Part shown: positions 50,967-59,586 of the stretch, in pieces
Layout of the letters: every line of letters begins with the position of its first letter
Numbering within the stretch: the first letter of the stretch is position 1
Assembly (NCBI GenBank): GCA_023399055.1
Contig: JAEWQV010000013.1
Span: 1 to 64,000, forward strand
DNA: 64,000 bases
Source: Bacillota bacterium
GTDB taxonomy: Bacteria > Bacillota > Clostridia > Lachnospirales > Lachnospiraceae
Reading direction: 5' to 3'
Translations under genes and position numbers: made by a program
The notes under the pieces: model-generated
What the model saw: the letters and a program-made list of their open reading frames with translations, nothing else
Told to the model about the DNA's origin: nothing
Database searches by the model: none

Positions 50967-51818
50967 TTACCAGGTAGTAGTATCTGGATTTGCTGAATAG
51001 CCCACACAGCCTTTTAAATCAGCAATTAACTGTACATCAATTGCTTCCAGTTCGAAGTTAAACACCTCCGTGTTATCCTTAATTCTAGCTGGTGTAACTG
51101 ACTTTGGCAATGGTAGATATCCACGTTGCAGACTCCAACGAATGCAAATTTGAGCAATTGATTTACCATATTTCTTTGATAACTCTTGCATTTCTGGAAC
51201 GTCAAAGATTTTACCAACACCAAGTGGACTGTATGCTTCAAGGATCATACCTTTTGATCGGCAATAGTTAACCAGTTCATCCTGTGTATCTCCCGGGCAA
51301 AGTCTTATTTGATTTACCATAGGGGCAACAGTCGCCGTCTCCAGGATAGCTTCAATATGATGCTGGTGAAAATTACTCACACCGATTGCACGAATACGAC
51401 CTGCCTTGTATAACTCCTCGAAAGCTTTCCAGGACCCAGCATTTGCATCTTTCCAATTGTTGCGGAAGGCAATAGGATTTGGCCAATGGATTAAAAATAA
51501 ATCCAAGTAATCCATATCTAACTTTTTCATCGTGTCTTCAAATGCGGCAAGAGTTCTATCATATCCATGCTCACTATTAGTGAGTTTAGACGTAATAAAT
51601 AGCTCCTTACGATCAATACCACTTTTCTTTACAGCAATACCAACACTTTCCTCGTTACCATATCCTTGCGCCGTATCGATATGACGATAACCTGACTCAA
51701 TTGCACTAAGTACGGATGAAACTGCAACATCTCCATTTGGTGTTTGCCAAGTTCCAAAACCTATACAGGGTATCTCTACTCCGTTTGATAATTTGTAGCC
51801 ATCAGTTAATGATTTCAT
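50967..51818 (-). CDS. Aldo/keto reductase (AKR5-like)
   Basis: A 283-residue TIM-barrel NADPH-dependent reductase. The tetrad is at the textbook positions: Asp48, Tyr53 (DTAQGYGNEE), Lys78 (TSKL) and His111 (LIHWP). The cofactor loop is PKSVTPARIKDN. It reduces aldehydes or ketones to alcohols, as in the 2,5-diketo-D-gluconate and glyoxal reductase group. The stop TGG-stop end TTTW is complete. The ribosome binding site GGAAGGAAAT is reasonable. It follows, on the same strand, another aldo-keto reductase 127 bases upstream. Confidence 0.9.
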   Translation of the reverse strand: MKSLTDGYKLSNGVEIPCIGFGTWQTPNGDVAVSSVLSAIESGYRHIDTAQGYGNEESVGIAVKKSGIDRKELFITSKLTNSEHGYDRTLAAFEDTMKKLDMDYLDLFLIHWPNPIAFRNNWKDANAGSWKAFEELYKAGRIRAIGVSNFHQHHIEAILETATVAPMVNQIRLCPGDTQDELVNYCRSKGMILEAYSPLGVGKIFDVPEMQELSKKYGKSIAQICIRWSLQRGYLPLPKSVTPARIKDNTEVFNFELEAIDVQLIADLKGCVGYSANPDTTTW

Positions 51819-51945
51819 ATTTCCTTCCTTTCCTGCACAGGTTGTGCAAATCTAAAGTTTATTAAGGTATCTAAAATACTCTTACTGTCAAAACATATTA
51901 GCAACTGTTTTCTTTTAGCTTTATAATACTATAACTGTTTAACTA

Positions 51946-52863
51946 TTATGGAAGCCTATTACCCGCAGCCATATAAATTTGATACCATTCTTCACGAGTT
52001 AGATATAATTCTGAAGCTGCACAGCACTCGGTTAAACGATCTATATTCATTGTTCCGATTACCGGCTGCATGTTAGCTGGATGTCTTAATAACCATGCTA
52101 TTGCAATTGTTGTGTTGGTAACAGAGTATTTCTCTGCTATCTGATTTATTGTTTCATTTAGTTTAGGGAATTTTTCATTATCTAAAAAGACACCTTCAAA
52201 GAAACCGTACTGGAAGGGTGACCAGGGCTGAATTGTAATATCGTTAAGTCTGCAAAAATCCAGAATACTACCATCACGATCAATAGCATTCTCCGTCAGC
52301 ATGTTTACTTCAAGACCATTTCCAATCATAGTTGCGTTAGTAATACTTAATTGAAGCTGATTTGCAACAATCGGTTGTTTTATATATTTTTGCAATAGTT
52401 CTATTTGCATGGGTTTCTGATTAGATACACCAAAATGACGAACTTTACCGGATTGCTCCAGTTCATCAAAAGCCGCAGCAACTTCTTCCGGTTCCACAAG
52501 TGCATCCGGTCTATGCAGCAGTAAAACATCCAGATAATCAGTTTTTAGTCTTTTTAAAATTCCGTCAACGGAACTTAATATATGTTCTTTAGAAAAATCA
52601 AACATTCCAGGGCGTATACCGCATTTTGACTGTAGAATTATTTGTTCTCTTACTGCTGGAGACATATGAATTGCTTCGGCAAATATTTTTTCACATTCAC
52701 CCGCTCCGTAAATATCTGCATGGTCAAAGAAGTTAGCATCTAATTCCAAAGCTTTCTGTACAAACTCTTCTGCTTTTTTAGAATCAATACTATTAATTCT
52801 CATACATCCGACAGCTATGTTTGATACTTGTAACTTACTACTACCAAGATTAATCTTTTTCAT
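51946..52863 (-). CDS. Aldo/keto reductase (YdhF-like)
   Basis: A 305-residue reductase of a different AKR branch: FFDHADIYGAGECEKIF gives Asp47 and Tyr52, QSKCG gives Lys80, and LLLHRPDALVEPEEVAAAF gives His117. The C-terminal WLLRHPANMQPVIGTMNIDRL is the cofactor-phosphate loop of the YdhF type. AGGAGG is 6 bases before the ATG. Its promoter has the 19-base spacer of MerR-controlled genes, and a MerR gene is divergent. Confidence 0.9.
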   Translation of the reverse strand: MKKINLGSSKLQVSNIAVGCMRINSIDSKKAEEFVQKALELDANFFDHADIYGAGECEKIFAEAIHMSPAVREQIILQSKCGIRPGMFDFSKEHILSSVDGILKRLKTDYLDVLLLHRPDALVEPEEVAAAFDELEQSGKVRHFGVSNQKPMQIELLQKYIKQPIVANQLQLSITNATMIGNGLEVNMLTENAIDRDGSILDFCRLNDITIQPWSPFQYGFFEGVFLDNEKFPKLNETINQIAEKYSVTNTTIAIAWLLRHPANMQPVIGTMNIDRLTECCAASELYLTREEWYQIYMAAGNRLP

Positions 52864-52938
52864 TGTATACCTCCTAAAATTCTAATATTGTTAGTGGCTG
52901 GTTTCCATTTAATTTCATTTGTGTTAGGACTTATCTCT

Positions 52939-52969
52939 ACTATACCCGTTAAAGTTAACTCAAAGTCAA
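52939..52969 (-). promoter_or_regulatory. MerR-type promoter of the YdhF-like gene
   Basis: On the minus strand TTGACT, a 19-base spacer, TATAGT. The spacer centres on AGTTAACT with TT/AA flanks. Over-long spacers with a central dyad are the mark of promoters activated by MerR-family untwisting. Confidence 0.78.
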
Positions 52970-52994
52970 GCAATTATTGAAATTTTTTTCATTT

Positions 52995-53015
52995 CTGTTA
53001 CAATGGTTGTAACAG
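52995..53015. promoter_or_regulatory. Perfect dyad overlapping the merR promoter
   Basis: CTGTTACAA-TGG-TTGTAACAG, 9-base perfect arms. On the plus strand a promoter (TTGAAA, 16 bases, TACAAT) has its -10 within the left arm. The binding protein could be the MerR protein or another regulator. Confidence 0.5.
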
Positions 53016-53083
53016 TTTAGCCATGCAATTAGTTAGAACAATAAATATGCGAATGTTGTATTATGAAGAATCAAAGGAGAGCT

Positions 53084-53476
53084 ATGTACACAATTAAGCA
53101 AATTTCTGAAAAAACAAACTTAACAGAACATACCCTAAGATATTATGATCGGGAAGGACTGATTCCTTTCATATCACGTACAAGCAGCGGTATTCGGCAG
53201 TTTTCTGAGGATGATCTAGAATGGATTCATCTAATCTGCTGCCTAAGAAATTCTGGTATGCCTTTACAGGAAATTAAAGAATTTATGCAAATGTGTTTGC
53301 AGGGTGCAGATTTATTAGAGGAGCGAAAGGCTTTGCTGGTAAAGCATCGTACAAGAATATTGGATGAGGTCAAAAACCTGGAGAACAGTCTTGGTATTAT
53401 TAATTATAAAATTGACCACTATAAGGAAATTGGTATCTTCCATATAGATAAAGTACAAACAGCTTCCAATGTATAA
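53084..53476 (+). CDS. MerR-family transcriptional regulator
   Basis: A 130-residue regulator: helix-turn-helix and wing YTIKQISEKTNLTEHTLRYYDREGLIPFISR...GIRQFSEDDLEWIHLICCLRNSGMPLQEIKEFM, then a long dimerisation helix and no separate ligand domain. This is the small type (AdhR, NmlR) that senses aldehydes or redox stress through cysteines; Cys residues occur in ICCLR and in MQMCLQ. The ATG at 53084 is 8 bases after AAAGGAG; an ATG seven codons earlier is not. It likely activates the divergent aldo-keto reductase. Confidence 0.9.
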   Translation: MYTIKQISEKTNLTEHTLRYYDREGLIPFISRTSSGIRQFSEDDLEWIHLICCLRNSGMPLQEIKEFMQMCLQGADLLEERKALLVKHRTRILDEVKNLENSLGIINYKIDHYKEIGIFHIDKVQTASNV

Positions 53477-53496
53477 GTACATATTATTACTAACAT

Positions 53497-53540
53497 AAAA
53501 ATGATGATGCCTTTTATCTTTTTACAGGCATCATCATTTT
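53497..53540. terminator. Bidirectional terminator
   Basis: AAAATGATGATGCC and GGCATCATCATTTT, perfect 14-base arms, between the convergent MerR and AraC-GyrI genes. Confidence 0.88.
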
Positions 53541-53598
53541 GATTTAATACATAAATATAGTGTCAAGAGCCCTCCTAAACTGAAAGGGAGGAATATAA

Positions 53599-54453
53599 TC
53601 ATTTTGTAACAGCAAGCCATATTTCAAATTTATAATCCTCTGCTCCACGATTTCCCTCATATGGGAAACACTCAATGTCTACTGCATCAGCATACTTATA
53701 GTTGGAGGACGGTAACCATTCGCAGAAGATTCGCTTCCAGGCATCCGCCAATGCAAGGTTAACCGGACCATTAAGCTCGAATACTACCCATAAGGTCTCA
53801 GGTATGCAATAACTTTCCATACCCTGGACTGGCTCATTATCTGTTATACAAGCAATTGTGTAATCTACTTTTTCTTCACCGAAAACCTGTATAAAACCAT
53901 GAACACCTTCGGGACTACCCTTGGACATTTTTTTTAATTTCTCATAGGTACCATTTTCAAAAACTTCCTTCCAAAACTTATCCACAGAACTTGGGTCATC
54001 CTGGGGTGCCTGATAATGCCGTTTTACCCCAACAATTCTAAATGCCTCCTTCTTTTCCACCCTATAGTTCATTTCAACCTCTCCTTTAATAGCTATTTGA
54101 AAGGAAATGCGTGGATATGCCTTTAAGAAGACTCCTTCCTTACGAGCTAAGGAGGGTAAAACTCCATGAATATTTTGAAATGCCCTAGAAAATGAATCTG
54201 GAGATTCATAACCATACTTTAATGCCAGATCTATAACTTTAATATCACTCCCCTGTAGTTCATAAGCAGCTTTTGTCATTCTCCTTCTGCGAATATAACC
54301 GGACAAATTCATATCCGTAATATAGGCAAACATTCTTTGATAACAAGATATGGAGCAACAGGCTAGTTTCTCAACATCCTTATAATTAATTTCTGCATCC
54401 AAATTATTTTCAATATAATCAAGAGCTTGATTCATTCTACTTAAAAAGTCCAT
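53599..54453 (-). CDS. AraC-family regulator with GyrI-like effector domain
   Basis: A 284-residue protein: an N-terminal AraC double helix-turn-helix (about 5-105: LDAEINYKDVEKLACCSISCYQRMF and IKVIDLALKYGYESPDSFSRAFQNIHGVLPS) and a C-terminal GyrI-like small-molecule domain (about 125-284: FRIVGVKRHY, WVVFELNGPVNLALADAWKRIFCEWLPSSNY, IECFPYEGN). This is the Rob/SAV-type arrangement that senses hydrophobic or cationic compounds. AAGGAGG precedes the ATG. Confidence 0.9.
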   Translation of the reverse strand: MDFLSRMNQALDYIENNLDAEINYKDVEKLACCSISCYQRMFAYITDMNLSGYIRRRRMTKAAYELQGSDIKVIDLALKYGYESPDSFSRAFQNIHGVLPSLARKEGVFLKAYPRISFQIAIKGEVEMNYRVEKKEAFRIVGVKRHYQAPQDDPSSVDKFWKEVFENGTYEKLKKMSKGSPEGVHGFIQVFGEEKVDYTIACITDNEPVQGMESYCIPETLWVVFELNGPVNLALADAWKRIFCEWLPSSNYKYADAVDIECFPYEGNRGAEDYKFEIWLAVTK

Positions 54454-54503
54454 CCCACATCCTCCTTCCTAATGAGAGTATAGCAGTATTCTCTTTCATA
54501 CAT

Positions 54504-54530
54504 CCGATAATTTACAACATATATTATCGG
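54504..54530. promoter_or_regulatory. CCGATAAT dyad upstream of the AraC-GyrI gene
   Basis: CCGATAAT and ATTATCGG separated by 11 bases, about 50 bases before the start codon. A possible autoregulatory site. Confidence 0.4.
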
Positions 54531-54590
54531 TCATATATCATATCAAATCAGCCCTTGTAGTTTTTCCACTATGTTTTACTAATGCTTATA

Positions 54591-55679
54591 CTATGTAAAT
54601 GACATTTCCGTGTTCAGCCATGTTTCGATATCATTTCTTATCTCAAGGATTGAGTCCTCCAGTGTAAAACGATACCCTTGGCAACCCCCATTACAATGTT
54701 CGCTTATCCCTCTTTTTATTCCACAGCCATAGCCTTTTTTAATCATTTCTTGTATAAATGAAGGGAATTTCTCGATTGTATCAACATATTTATGCGTATT
54801 TTTCGCTTTGATGTTAATTTGATAACCATTATTAAGTGATACAGTAATTCCCCATAGCTCTTTACATTTATAAAAATACTTCACCTTTATCCATAAATCC
54901 TTTATATCCATGTTGCATTTAAGCCCATTATCTATATAGCGTTTATGTAGCTGCAATATAAAATCTTGCACATTGGTAGACAAAGGGTTCATGGTATCTT
55001 TTAATGTAGAAATCATATCATCGCTATTATTATTTTTCAATACTCTGTAATCACAACGCAATAATATATCGGAGAAGCGGCAATAACTGATTGTATTGAA
55101 TTTATTGACCTCGAGTTTATTGACAATTGATTCAAATTCTATCTCTGCTATTGCCATTACCTTCAAACCCGTCAACATAGCAGGATTATCAGGACACGAA
55201 ATCTTAATTCTTTCCGCTTTTAATAAATCTGGTTTTTTATCTATCAAGTTTATACCTTCGATTAATATACCGCAAGCAGTCAAGAAGCGTAAGCATTCAA
55301 TGCTTTTTGAAGCGGGGATTTTCGTGTCAAATATATGGTTTCCTACTGTAAGATACCCGGCACTTTGTGCTATTACACCATGGTAGCCTATATTCAATAA
55401 TAAACATTTCACATTGTGCAGGAACGGAAAATATACCGAAATAGTAACACGGTCATCAAATTCGTGAGCGTTCTTTTTTTGATTGTCATACGAATCACCT
55501 TCAACAATCAAAACATCACAAAGCTGATACAAAAAGTTTCTGAACGCAAGAACTCCTTCTCGGATGTTTTCCTCATCCGAAATATTTTCAAACCTAGGAT
55601 TAATTGAATATGTCTCAGGTATTTCCGATGTAATAACATTTTTTAAATGTTTTGCCATATCTTTGAGTGTCTTTCGCAC
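54591..55679 (-). CDS. Unrecognised 362-residue protein with cysteine-rich tail
   Basis: I do not recognise a family. It is soluble, with no signal peptide or membrane helix. Notable parts are YFPFLHNVKCLLLNIGYHGVIAQ, MLTGLKVMAIAEIEFE, ISYCRFSDILLRCDYRVLK and, near the C-terminus, GYGCGIKRGISEHCNGGCQGYRF, a possible metal site (three Cys and one His in about 20 residues). The GTG start at 55679 follows the stop of the PPOx gene without a gap, so translation is coupled; an ATG seven codons on is an alternative. Coupling to a flavin-binding PPOx protein suggests a redox or cofactor role, which is inference. Confidence 0.75.
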   Translation of the reverse strand: MRKTLKDMAKHLKNVITSEIPETYSINPRFENISDEENIREGVLAFRNFLYQLCDVLIVEGDSYDNQKKNAHEFDDRVTISVYFPFLHNVKCLLLNIGYHGVIAQSAGYLTVGNHIFDTKIPASKSIECLRFLTACGILIEGINLIDKKPDLLKAERIKISCPDNPAMLTGLKVMAIAEIEFESIVNKLEVNKFNTISYCRFSDILLRCDYRVLKNNNSDDMISTLKDTMNPLSTNVQDFILQLHKRYIDNGLKCNMDIKDLWIKVKYFYKCKELWGITVSLNNGYQINIKAKNTHKYVDTIEKFPSFIQEMIKKGYGCGIKRGISEHCNGGCQGYRFTLEDSILEIRNDIETWLNTEMSFT

Positions 55680-56156
55680 TTATTTCACTTCTTTCTTTGC
55701 AAAGTCAACTTTATATTGCCATTCACCATATTTTTTTTCGTTATCCGTTATCGTTCCTTCCGTAAGGGTGATACGAAGAACGATTGAGTTAGGGTTGTCT
55801 TCGTCACCATGTGCATCGAACCAAGTGAAGATTTTTTTCATCTTCGCTCTTATTTCCGCATTCTTCTCGTCCTTTACCCAACCGAGATTTTCAGCCGTTC
55901 CTTGTGCAACAAACAAGTCTAACCCACAAATGGAAATCTCATTATTTTTTTCAATTTCCAGTGTTTTGTTTTTATTCGCATCTGTAGAAACATAAAATAT
56001 TCCGTCCTCATAATAAGCATCAACCATACGGACAACCGGACGGGGGTTGCCGACAGCGTTCGGGGACAATGCAATCGTTGCAAGAGCAATAAGGTTATCC
56101 TTCCCGTTTCCACAGAATTCTTCCATAAGCTTCATCGCGTTTTCATACTTGTTCAT
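55680..56156 (-). CDS. Pyridoxamine 5'-phosphate oxidase-fold (PPOx) protein
   Basis: A 158-residue split-barrel flavin-binding protein: NLIALATIALSPNAVGNPRPVVRMVDAYYEDGIFYVSTDANKNKTLEIEKNNEISICGLDLFVAQGTAENLGWV. The pattern matches the general stress or F420/FMN-binding PPOx families rather than true PdxH. It may reduce a small molecule. It is first of a two-gene unit with the unrecognised cysteine-tailed protein and lies downstream of a MerR-GyrI regulator on the same strand. The GGAGG-like site (ACGGAGGAAATTATT) is good. Confidence 0.85.
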   Translation of the reverse strand: MNKYENAMKLMEEFCGNGKDNLIALATIALSPNAVGNPRPVVRMVDAYYEDGIFYVSTDANKNKTLEIEKNNEISICGLDLFVAQGTAENLGWVKDEKNAEIRAKMKKIFTWFDAHGDEDNPNSIVLRITLTEGTITDNEKKYGEWQYKVDFAKKEVK

Positions 56157-56244
56157 AATAATTTCCTCCGTTTATTTTTTTATTCCCTATGGGTTCTGCC
56201 ATACATTGCATTTTGCAGATATCTAAATAATACATAGGATTTTC

Positions 56245-56292
56245 CCTTGTATTTTATATTCCTTGTATTTTATATTCCTTGTATTTTATATT
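56245..56292. repeat. 16-bp perfect tandem repeat, three units
   Basis: CCTTGTATTTTATATT occurs three times without a mismatch, followed by a partial fourth. The last unit carries the stop codon and final residues of the MerR-GyrI gene, so unit number affects the protein C-terminus. Confidence 0.92.
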
Positions 56293-57266
56293 CCTTCTTT
56301 TAGCTTGATGGGAAAATACCTTTGCATTTGTTTATAGCCAAGTCCCTTTTCTATGTCTTTATAGGCAATATCTTTTCCATCTTCATATAAATACGGCATA
56401 TTGAACATAACATTTTTGCCATTGTCAAGTTCAAAATTTGTGTTTTCAATCCATTTGCGAACTTTGTCTTGCACTTTGAGTAAGCTCTCATCATCTTCAT
56501 CAATACTTACTGCCATAGCATATAAGCCTCCTGGAAAATCGATTATTTTAAATGGGCTTACTTCGTCGTCGGTAACACCATCTTTCACAGCGCACAACCA
56601 TTCGGCTTTGTCATTTTTCAGCAGTAAAAAATCAAAGCAATCGAAAATTACATTCGTATACAAATGACAGTTCTGCCATAATTGGTTCATATATCCGCCT
56701 TCTTTAAACATTTCCCCCCAAGGTTGGTCCCCGCAGGTTACCGCTCTAAATCCAGGAATCCTCACAACCATTATATCAGGAATTTTTTTATCTAATTTAT
56801 CAGTTATTTCTAGCAAGCGGTTTATATTGGAGGGCTTGCCGATATAGTCAATGCTTATTAATTGTGTTTCAATCTCTTTCGCTTTGTTATACAGTAGTTT
56901 TATGTCGGAGTTGTCTGTAAAATTTACTAGTTCAATTTCATGAATAAAATCCAGTACAATTTCTTTCAACTCATGCAAAAGCGCAACCTCGTCGTCTATG
57001 TTCTGTACTTTTTTCTCCAACACTTCTAAAACCACATTAGAACCAGCCGTGTTGAAAATACGTTGAATATCTTTTATGCTAATATTCAGTTTTCGTAAAA
57101 TGAGTATTTGTTCCAGTCTCCTAATAGCATTTTCGTCGTACATTCTATAGGTGTAATCACCGCTTCGGGTACTGGACAGCAAACCCATGTCCTCATAATA
57201 ACGCAGTGTACGAGCTGTAACATCATATTTGCTTGACACATCTTTGATTTTGATTAGGTTGTTCAT
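56286..57266 (-). CDS. MerR-family regulator with GyrI-like effector domain
   Basis: A 326-residue protein from this ATG. The N-terminal MerR DNA-binding domain (about 4-75: KIKDVSSKYDVTARTLRYYEDMGLLSS) is followed by the recognition wing, a dimerisation coiled coil (about 80-125) and a GyrI-like ligand domain (about 165-320: IMVVRIPGFRAVTCGDQPW, FKIIDFPGGLYAMAVSI, MPYLYE). This resembles BmrR/TipA-type drug or metabolite sensors. I prefer the ATG at 57266; one at 57281 is also possible. It has its own MerR-type promoter and probably activates the PPOx unit downstream. Confidence 0.88.
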   Translation of the reverse strand: MNNLIKIKDVSSKYDVTARTLRYYEDMGLLSSTRSGDYTYRMYDENAIRRLEQILILRKLNISIKDIQRIFNTAGSNVVLEVLEKKVQNIDDEVALLHELKEIVLDFIHEIELVNFTDNSDIKLLYNKAKEIETQLISIDYIGKPSNINRLLEITDKLDKKIPDIMVVRIPGFRAVTCGDQPWGEMFKEGGYMNQLWQNCHLYTNVIFDCFDFLLLKNDKAEWLCAVKDGVTDDEVSPFKIIDFPGGLYAMAVSIDEDDESLLKVQDKVRKWIENTNFELDNGKNVMFNMPYLYEDGKDIAYKDIEKGLGYKQMQRYFPIKLKEGI

Positions 57267-57305
57267 TTGCTTCGACCCCATTTCTAAGTTATTTTGGATA
57301 ATCTT

Positions 57306-57336
57306 AGTATAAAGGATTCCCTAAAGGTAGAGTCAA
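57306..57336 (-). promoter_or_regulatory. MerR-type promoter of the merR-gyrI gene
   Basis: On the minus strand TTGACT, exactly 19 bases, TATACT, with a central CCT-TT-AGG dyad. This is the second over-long promoter in the window and implies positive autoregulation. Confidence 0.75.
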
Positions 57337-57466
57337 GAGAATAATACTACTTTTTTGTAGAAAATGTAAATTTTTCTTCAATGTACATAATAAAAGGCCT
57401 CCTCTGATATAATATTTTATCAAAGGTGACCCTAAACAATCTATTTATAAATAATCTCTCAGACTC

Positions 57467-57500
57467 ATGCCTTTTTATTTATTCCTAGGCATCATTTTTT
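57467..57500 (+). terminator. Orphan plus-strand terminator-like hairpin
   Basis: ATGCCT and AGGCAT arms followed by CATTTTTT. No plus-strand gene precedes it in the 57337-57621 gap, which otherwise holds nothing I recognise. It could be left from a deleted gene. Confidence 0.35.
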
Positions 57501-57621
57501 AATTTACAACAACTTCCCATAATTCAATAATTTTATTTCTTTAATAAATCTTGGATAGTAATTTCTATGATTTTTTCTGAATTCATCGCTAAATAAATTT
57601 ATAAGTATTCCTAACTTAAGA

Positions 57622-59244
57622 CTACTTAATGCTGCCCTTAAATTCTCCTACTCTAGAGGCCTCCAACCCACATTGGATAATTCCTTTCTGGTCTCTCATC
57701 GATATACCAGTATACTTGAATAACTTACCATCTACATCTCGAAAGGAGGATTTCTGGTTCACCTTTAATGAGGGTTCATCAATTATTCTCATAAAGTCAT
57801 AGGTCTGGCTTCCAGGCTCTTTACTGAAGGCAAACCCTAAGATTGTTTCATTACTGGTTCTTTCAATTACACCTTCTTGGTTGATGATGTGTATTTCACT
57901 TATTCCAGTTTTCTGACATAGGGCTATTAATTCTTGATTAGTATAATGATGTATAGTATCCATATCAGCAAGATCTTCACAAGCTGCCAGCATCTGATTA
58001 CCAATGGATAAGTCAAATTGCTGCATCACAGTTTCCAAATCTTCTGCAATCTTCATCATCTGATCTGTACTACGATGATTTTCTTCAATTGCCTCAAGCT
58101 GGTTCTGAGTTGTTGCTGACAATTCTTCCGAATTCGCAGTACCGATTTGTCCCAAATCAGCTAATTCAACAGCATGTAACGAGATTGTTGATGTTTTTTC
58201 CGACTGCTCCGCTATATCCTTTGCAATGTCTACCATCAGGGTTGCTGCTATATTTACATTCTCTTTAATCTTTTCAAAGCTTGTGATTGCCAGACCAGTA
58301 ACTCCCACGCCATAATTAACGTCTGCTTCTACTACTTCCATGGATTCCTTGGTATTTTGAACTGCATTTCTTACATCTACAACCAGGTTATTAATTTTTT
58401 CAGCAGAGCTTCTAGACTCCTCTGCTAACTTTCTAACTTCCTGTGCTACTACTGAAAATCCTTTGCCATGCTCTCCAGCCCTTGCTGCTTCAATTGATGC
58501 ATTCAGTGCCAGTAAATTGGTCTGACTTGATATTGCTGTGATACTTTCTGTGATAGATTGTATCCTCTCCGTAATACTTCCAAGCTCTACCACGGTATGT
58601 TGTGCATTACTCACTTCCCTACTGATCTTTTCCATTGACTCTGACATGATAGCAACAGCCTTTCCACCCTCATCAGCGTCCAGATTGGCTTGATTTACTT
58701 GACTCTTTGCTTTATTAGTGCTGTTTGCAATCTTTGTACTGGTATCATTCAGTACCGTTACAGCATTTGATACCTGATTAAGACGATCTGCCATATCCTC
58801 AAAAAACTTAGCTATTTCCTGGGTAGCCATGGACATTTCATACATACTTTGCTTTGTATTTTCTGAAAAGCGATATATTCTATCTGATGAATTCTTAACG
58901 GATACAGAAGAAGTTAAAAGCTGATAAACCCATTGATTTAACATATTTTTTAGGTCTACTAATTGATCATTAATTTCCTTATAAAATGAAGTACGATACT
59001 GTTCTTCCACCGCAACTGCAAAATTTCCTTCGTTAAAAGCTTTTAGGCTCCGTTTTGTCTGCTGATTCATCTTCTCTTGTTCTCTATTCAATATAAATTG
59101 CATCCCGAAGGTTCCAACAAAGGACAATGCTGCAAACAAAAGTAAACGAAGTCCAGAAACACTCCCTCCTCCAATTAGGAGCACCAGATAAATTCCCAAG
59201 TGTATTCCCATGATAATCAGTGTATGTACTGTTATTTTTTTCAT
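57622..59244 (-). CDS. Methyl-accepting chemotaxis protein with C-terminal sensor-like domain
   Basis: A 540-residue chemoreceptor. Two helices near the N-terminus (about 6-24 and 30-48) are joined by only a short loop, so there is no extracytoplasmic ligand domain, and no clear HAMP. The signalling domain covers about 110-400 with the tip SSQTNLLALNASIEAARAGEHGKGFSVVAQEVRKLAEES (about 250). After it comes an unusual soluble domain (about 430-540: HYTNQELIALCQKTGISEIHIINQEGVIERT, GSQTYDFMRII, YTGISMRDQKGIIQCGLEA), which looks like a PAS/Cache-type sensor. It may detect an internal signal. The ATG at 59244 is 7 bases after CGGAGGA. Confidence 0.88.
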   Translation of the reverse strand: MKKITVHTLIIMGIHLGIYLVLLIGGGSVSGLRLLLFAALSFVGTFGMQFILNREQEKMNQQTKRSLKAFNEGNFAVAVEEQYRTSFYKEINDQLVDLKNMLNQWVYQLLTSSVSVKNSSDRIYRFSENTKQSMYEMSMATQEIAKFFEDMADRLNQVSNAVTVLNDTSTKIANSTNKAKSQVNQANLDADEGGKAVAIMSESMEKISREVSNAQHTVVELGSITERIQSITESITAISSQTNLLALNASIEAARAGEHGKGFSVVAQEVRKLAEESRSSAEKINNLVVDVRNAVQNTKESMEVVEADVNYGVGVTGLAITSFEKIKENVNIAATLMVDIAKDIAEQSEKTSTISLHAVELADLGQIGTANSEELSATTQNQLEAIEENHRSTDQMMKIAEDLETVMQQFDLSIGNQMLAACEDLADMDTIHHYTNQELIALCQKTGISEIHIINQEGVIERTSNETILGFAFSKEPGSQTYDFMRIIDEPSLKVNQKSSFRDVDGKLFKYTGISMRDQKGIIQCGLEASRVGEFKGSIK

Positions 59245-59478
59245 ATGCATTCCTCCGAATTTCGTTGTTTTTGTCTTTAGCATTACGTAAAAAAAGATGA
59301 ACTGACTTTCATGGTCAGATCATCCTGCCTATCTTTTATTTATACTTCGGTTAGATTATATTCCATAATTCAATATTTTTCAATCCTAGCTTTGACCTAT
59401 TCTATAGATTTTTTCATAACTTTATAGCTGTAAGCTTTGGAAACAATGATAAAGCCTTAGAAAATCAAAGAATGCATA

Positions 59479-59507
59479 TTGACATTCGAAAATCCTGGGG
59501 GTACAAT
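59479..59507 (+). promoter_or_regulatory. Sigma-A promoter of the marR-suf operon
   Basis: TTGACA, 17 bases ending in GGGGG, TACAAT, about 75 bases before the marR start. The sequence TTCGAAAATCC in the spacer has partial symmetry. A regulator site is expected but not clear. Confidence 0.75.
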
Positions 59508-59586
59508 CAAATTGATTTAGCTACTAAACAAAAATACGAAATGCGGCTGTATTTGCAAATCGTAACTAAATAAAAGGGTGGATCTA

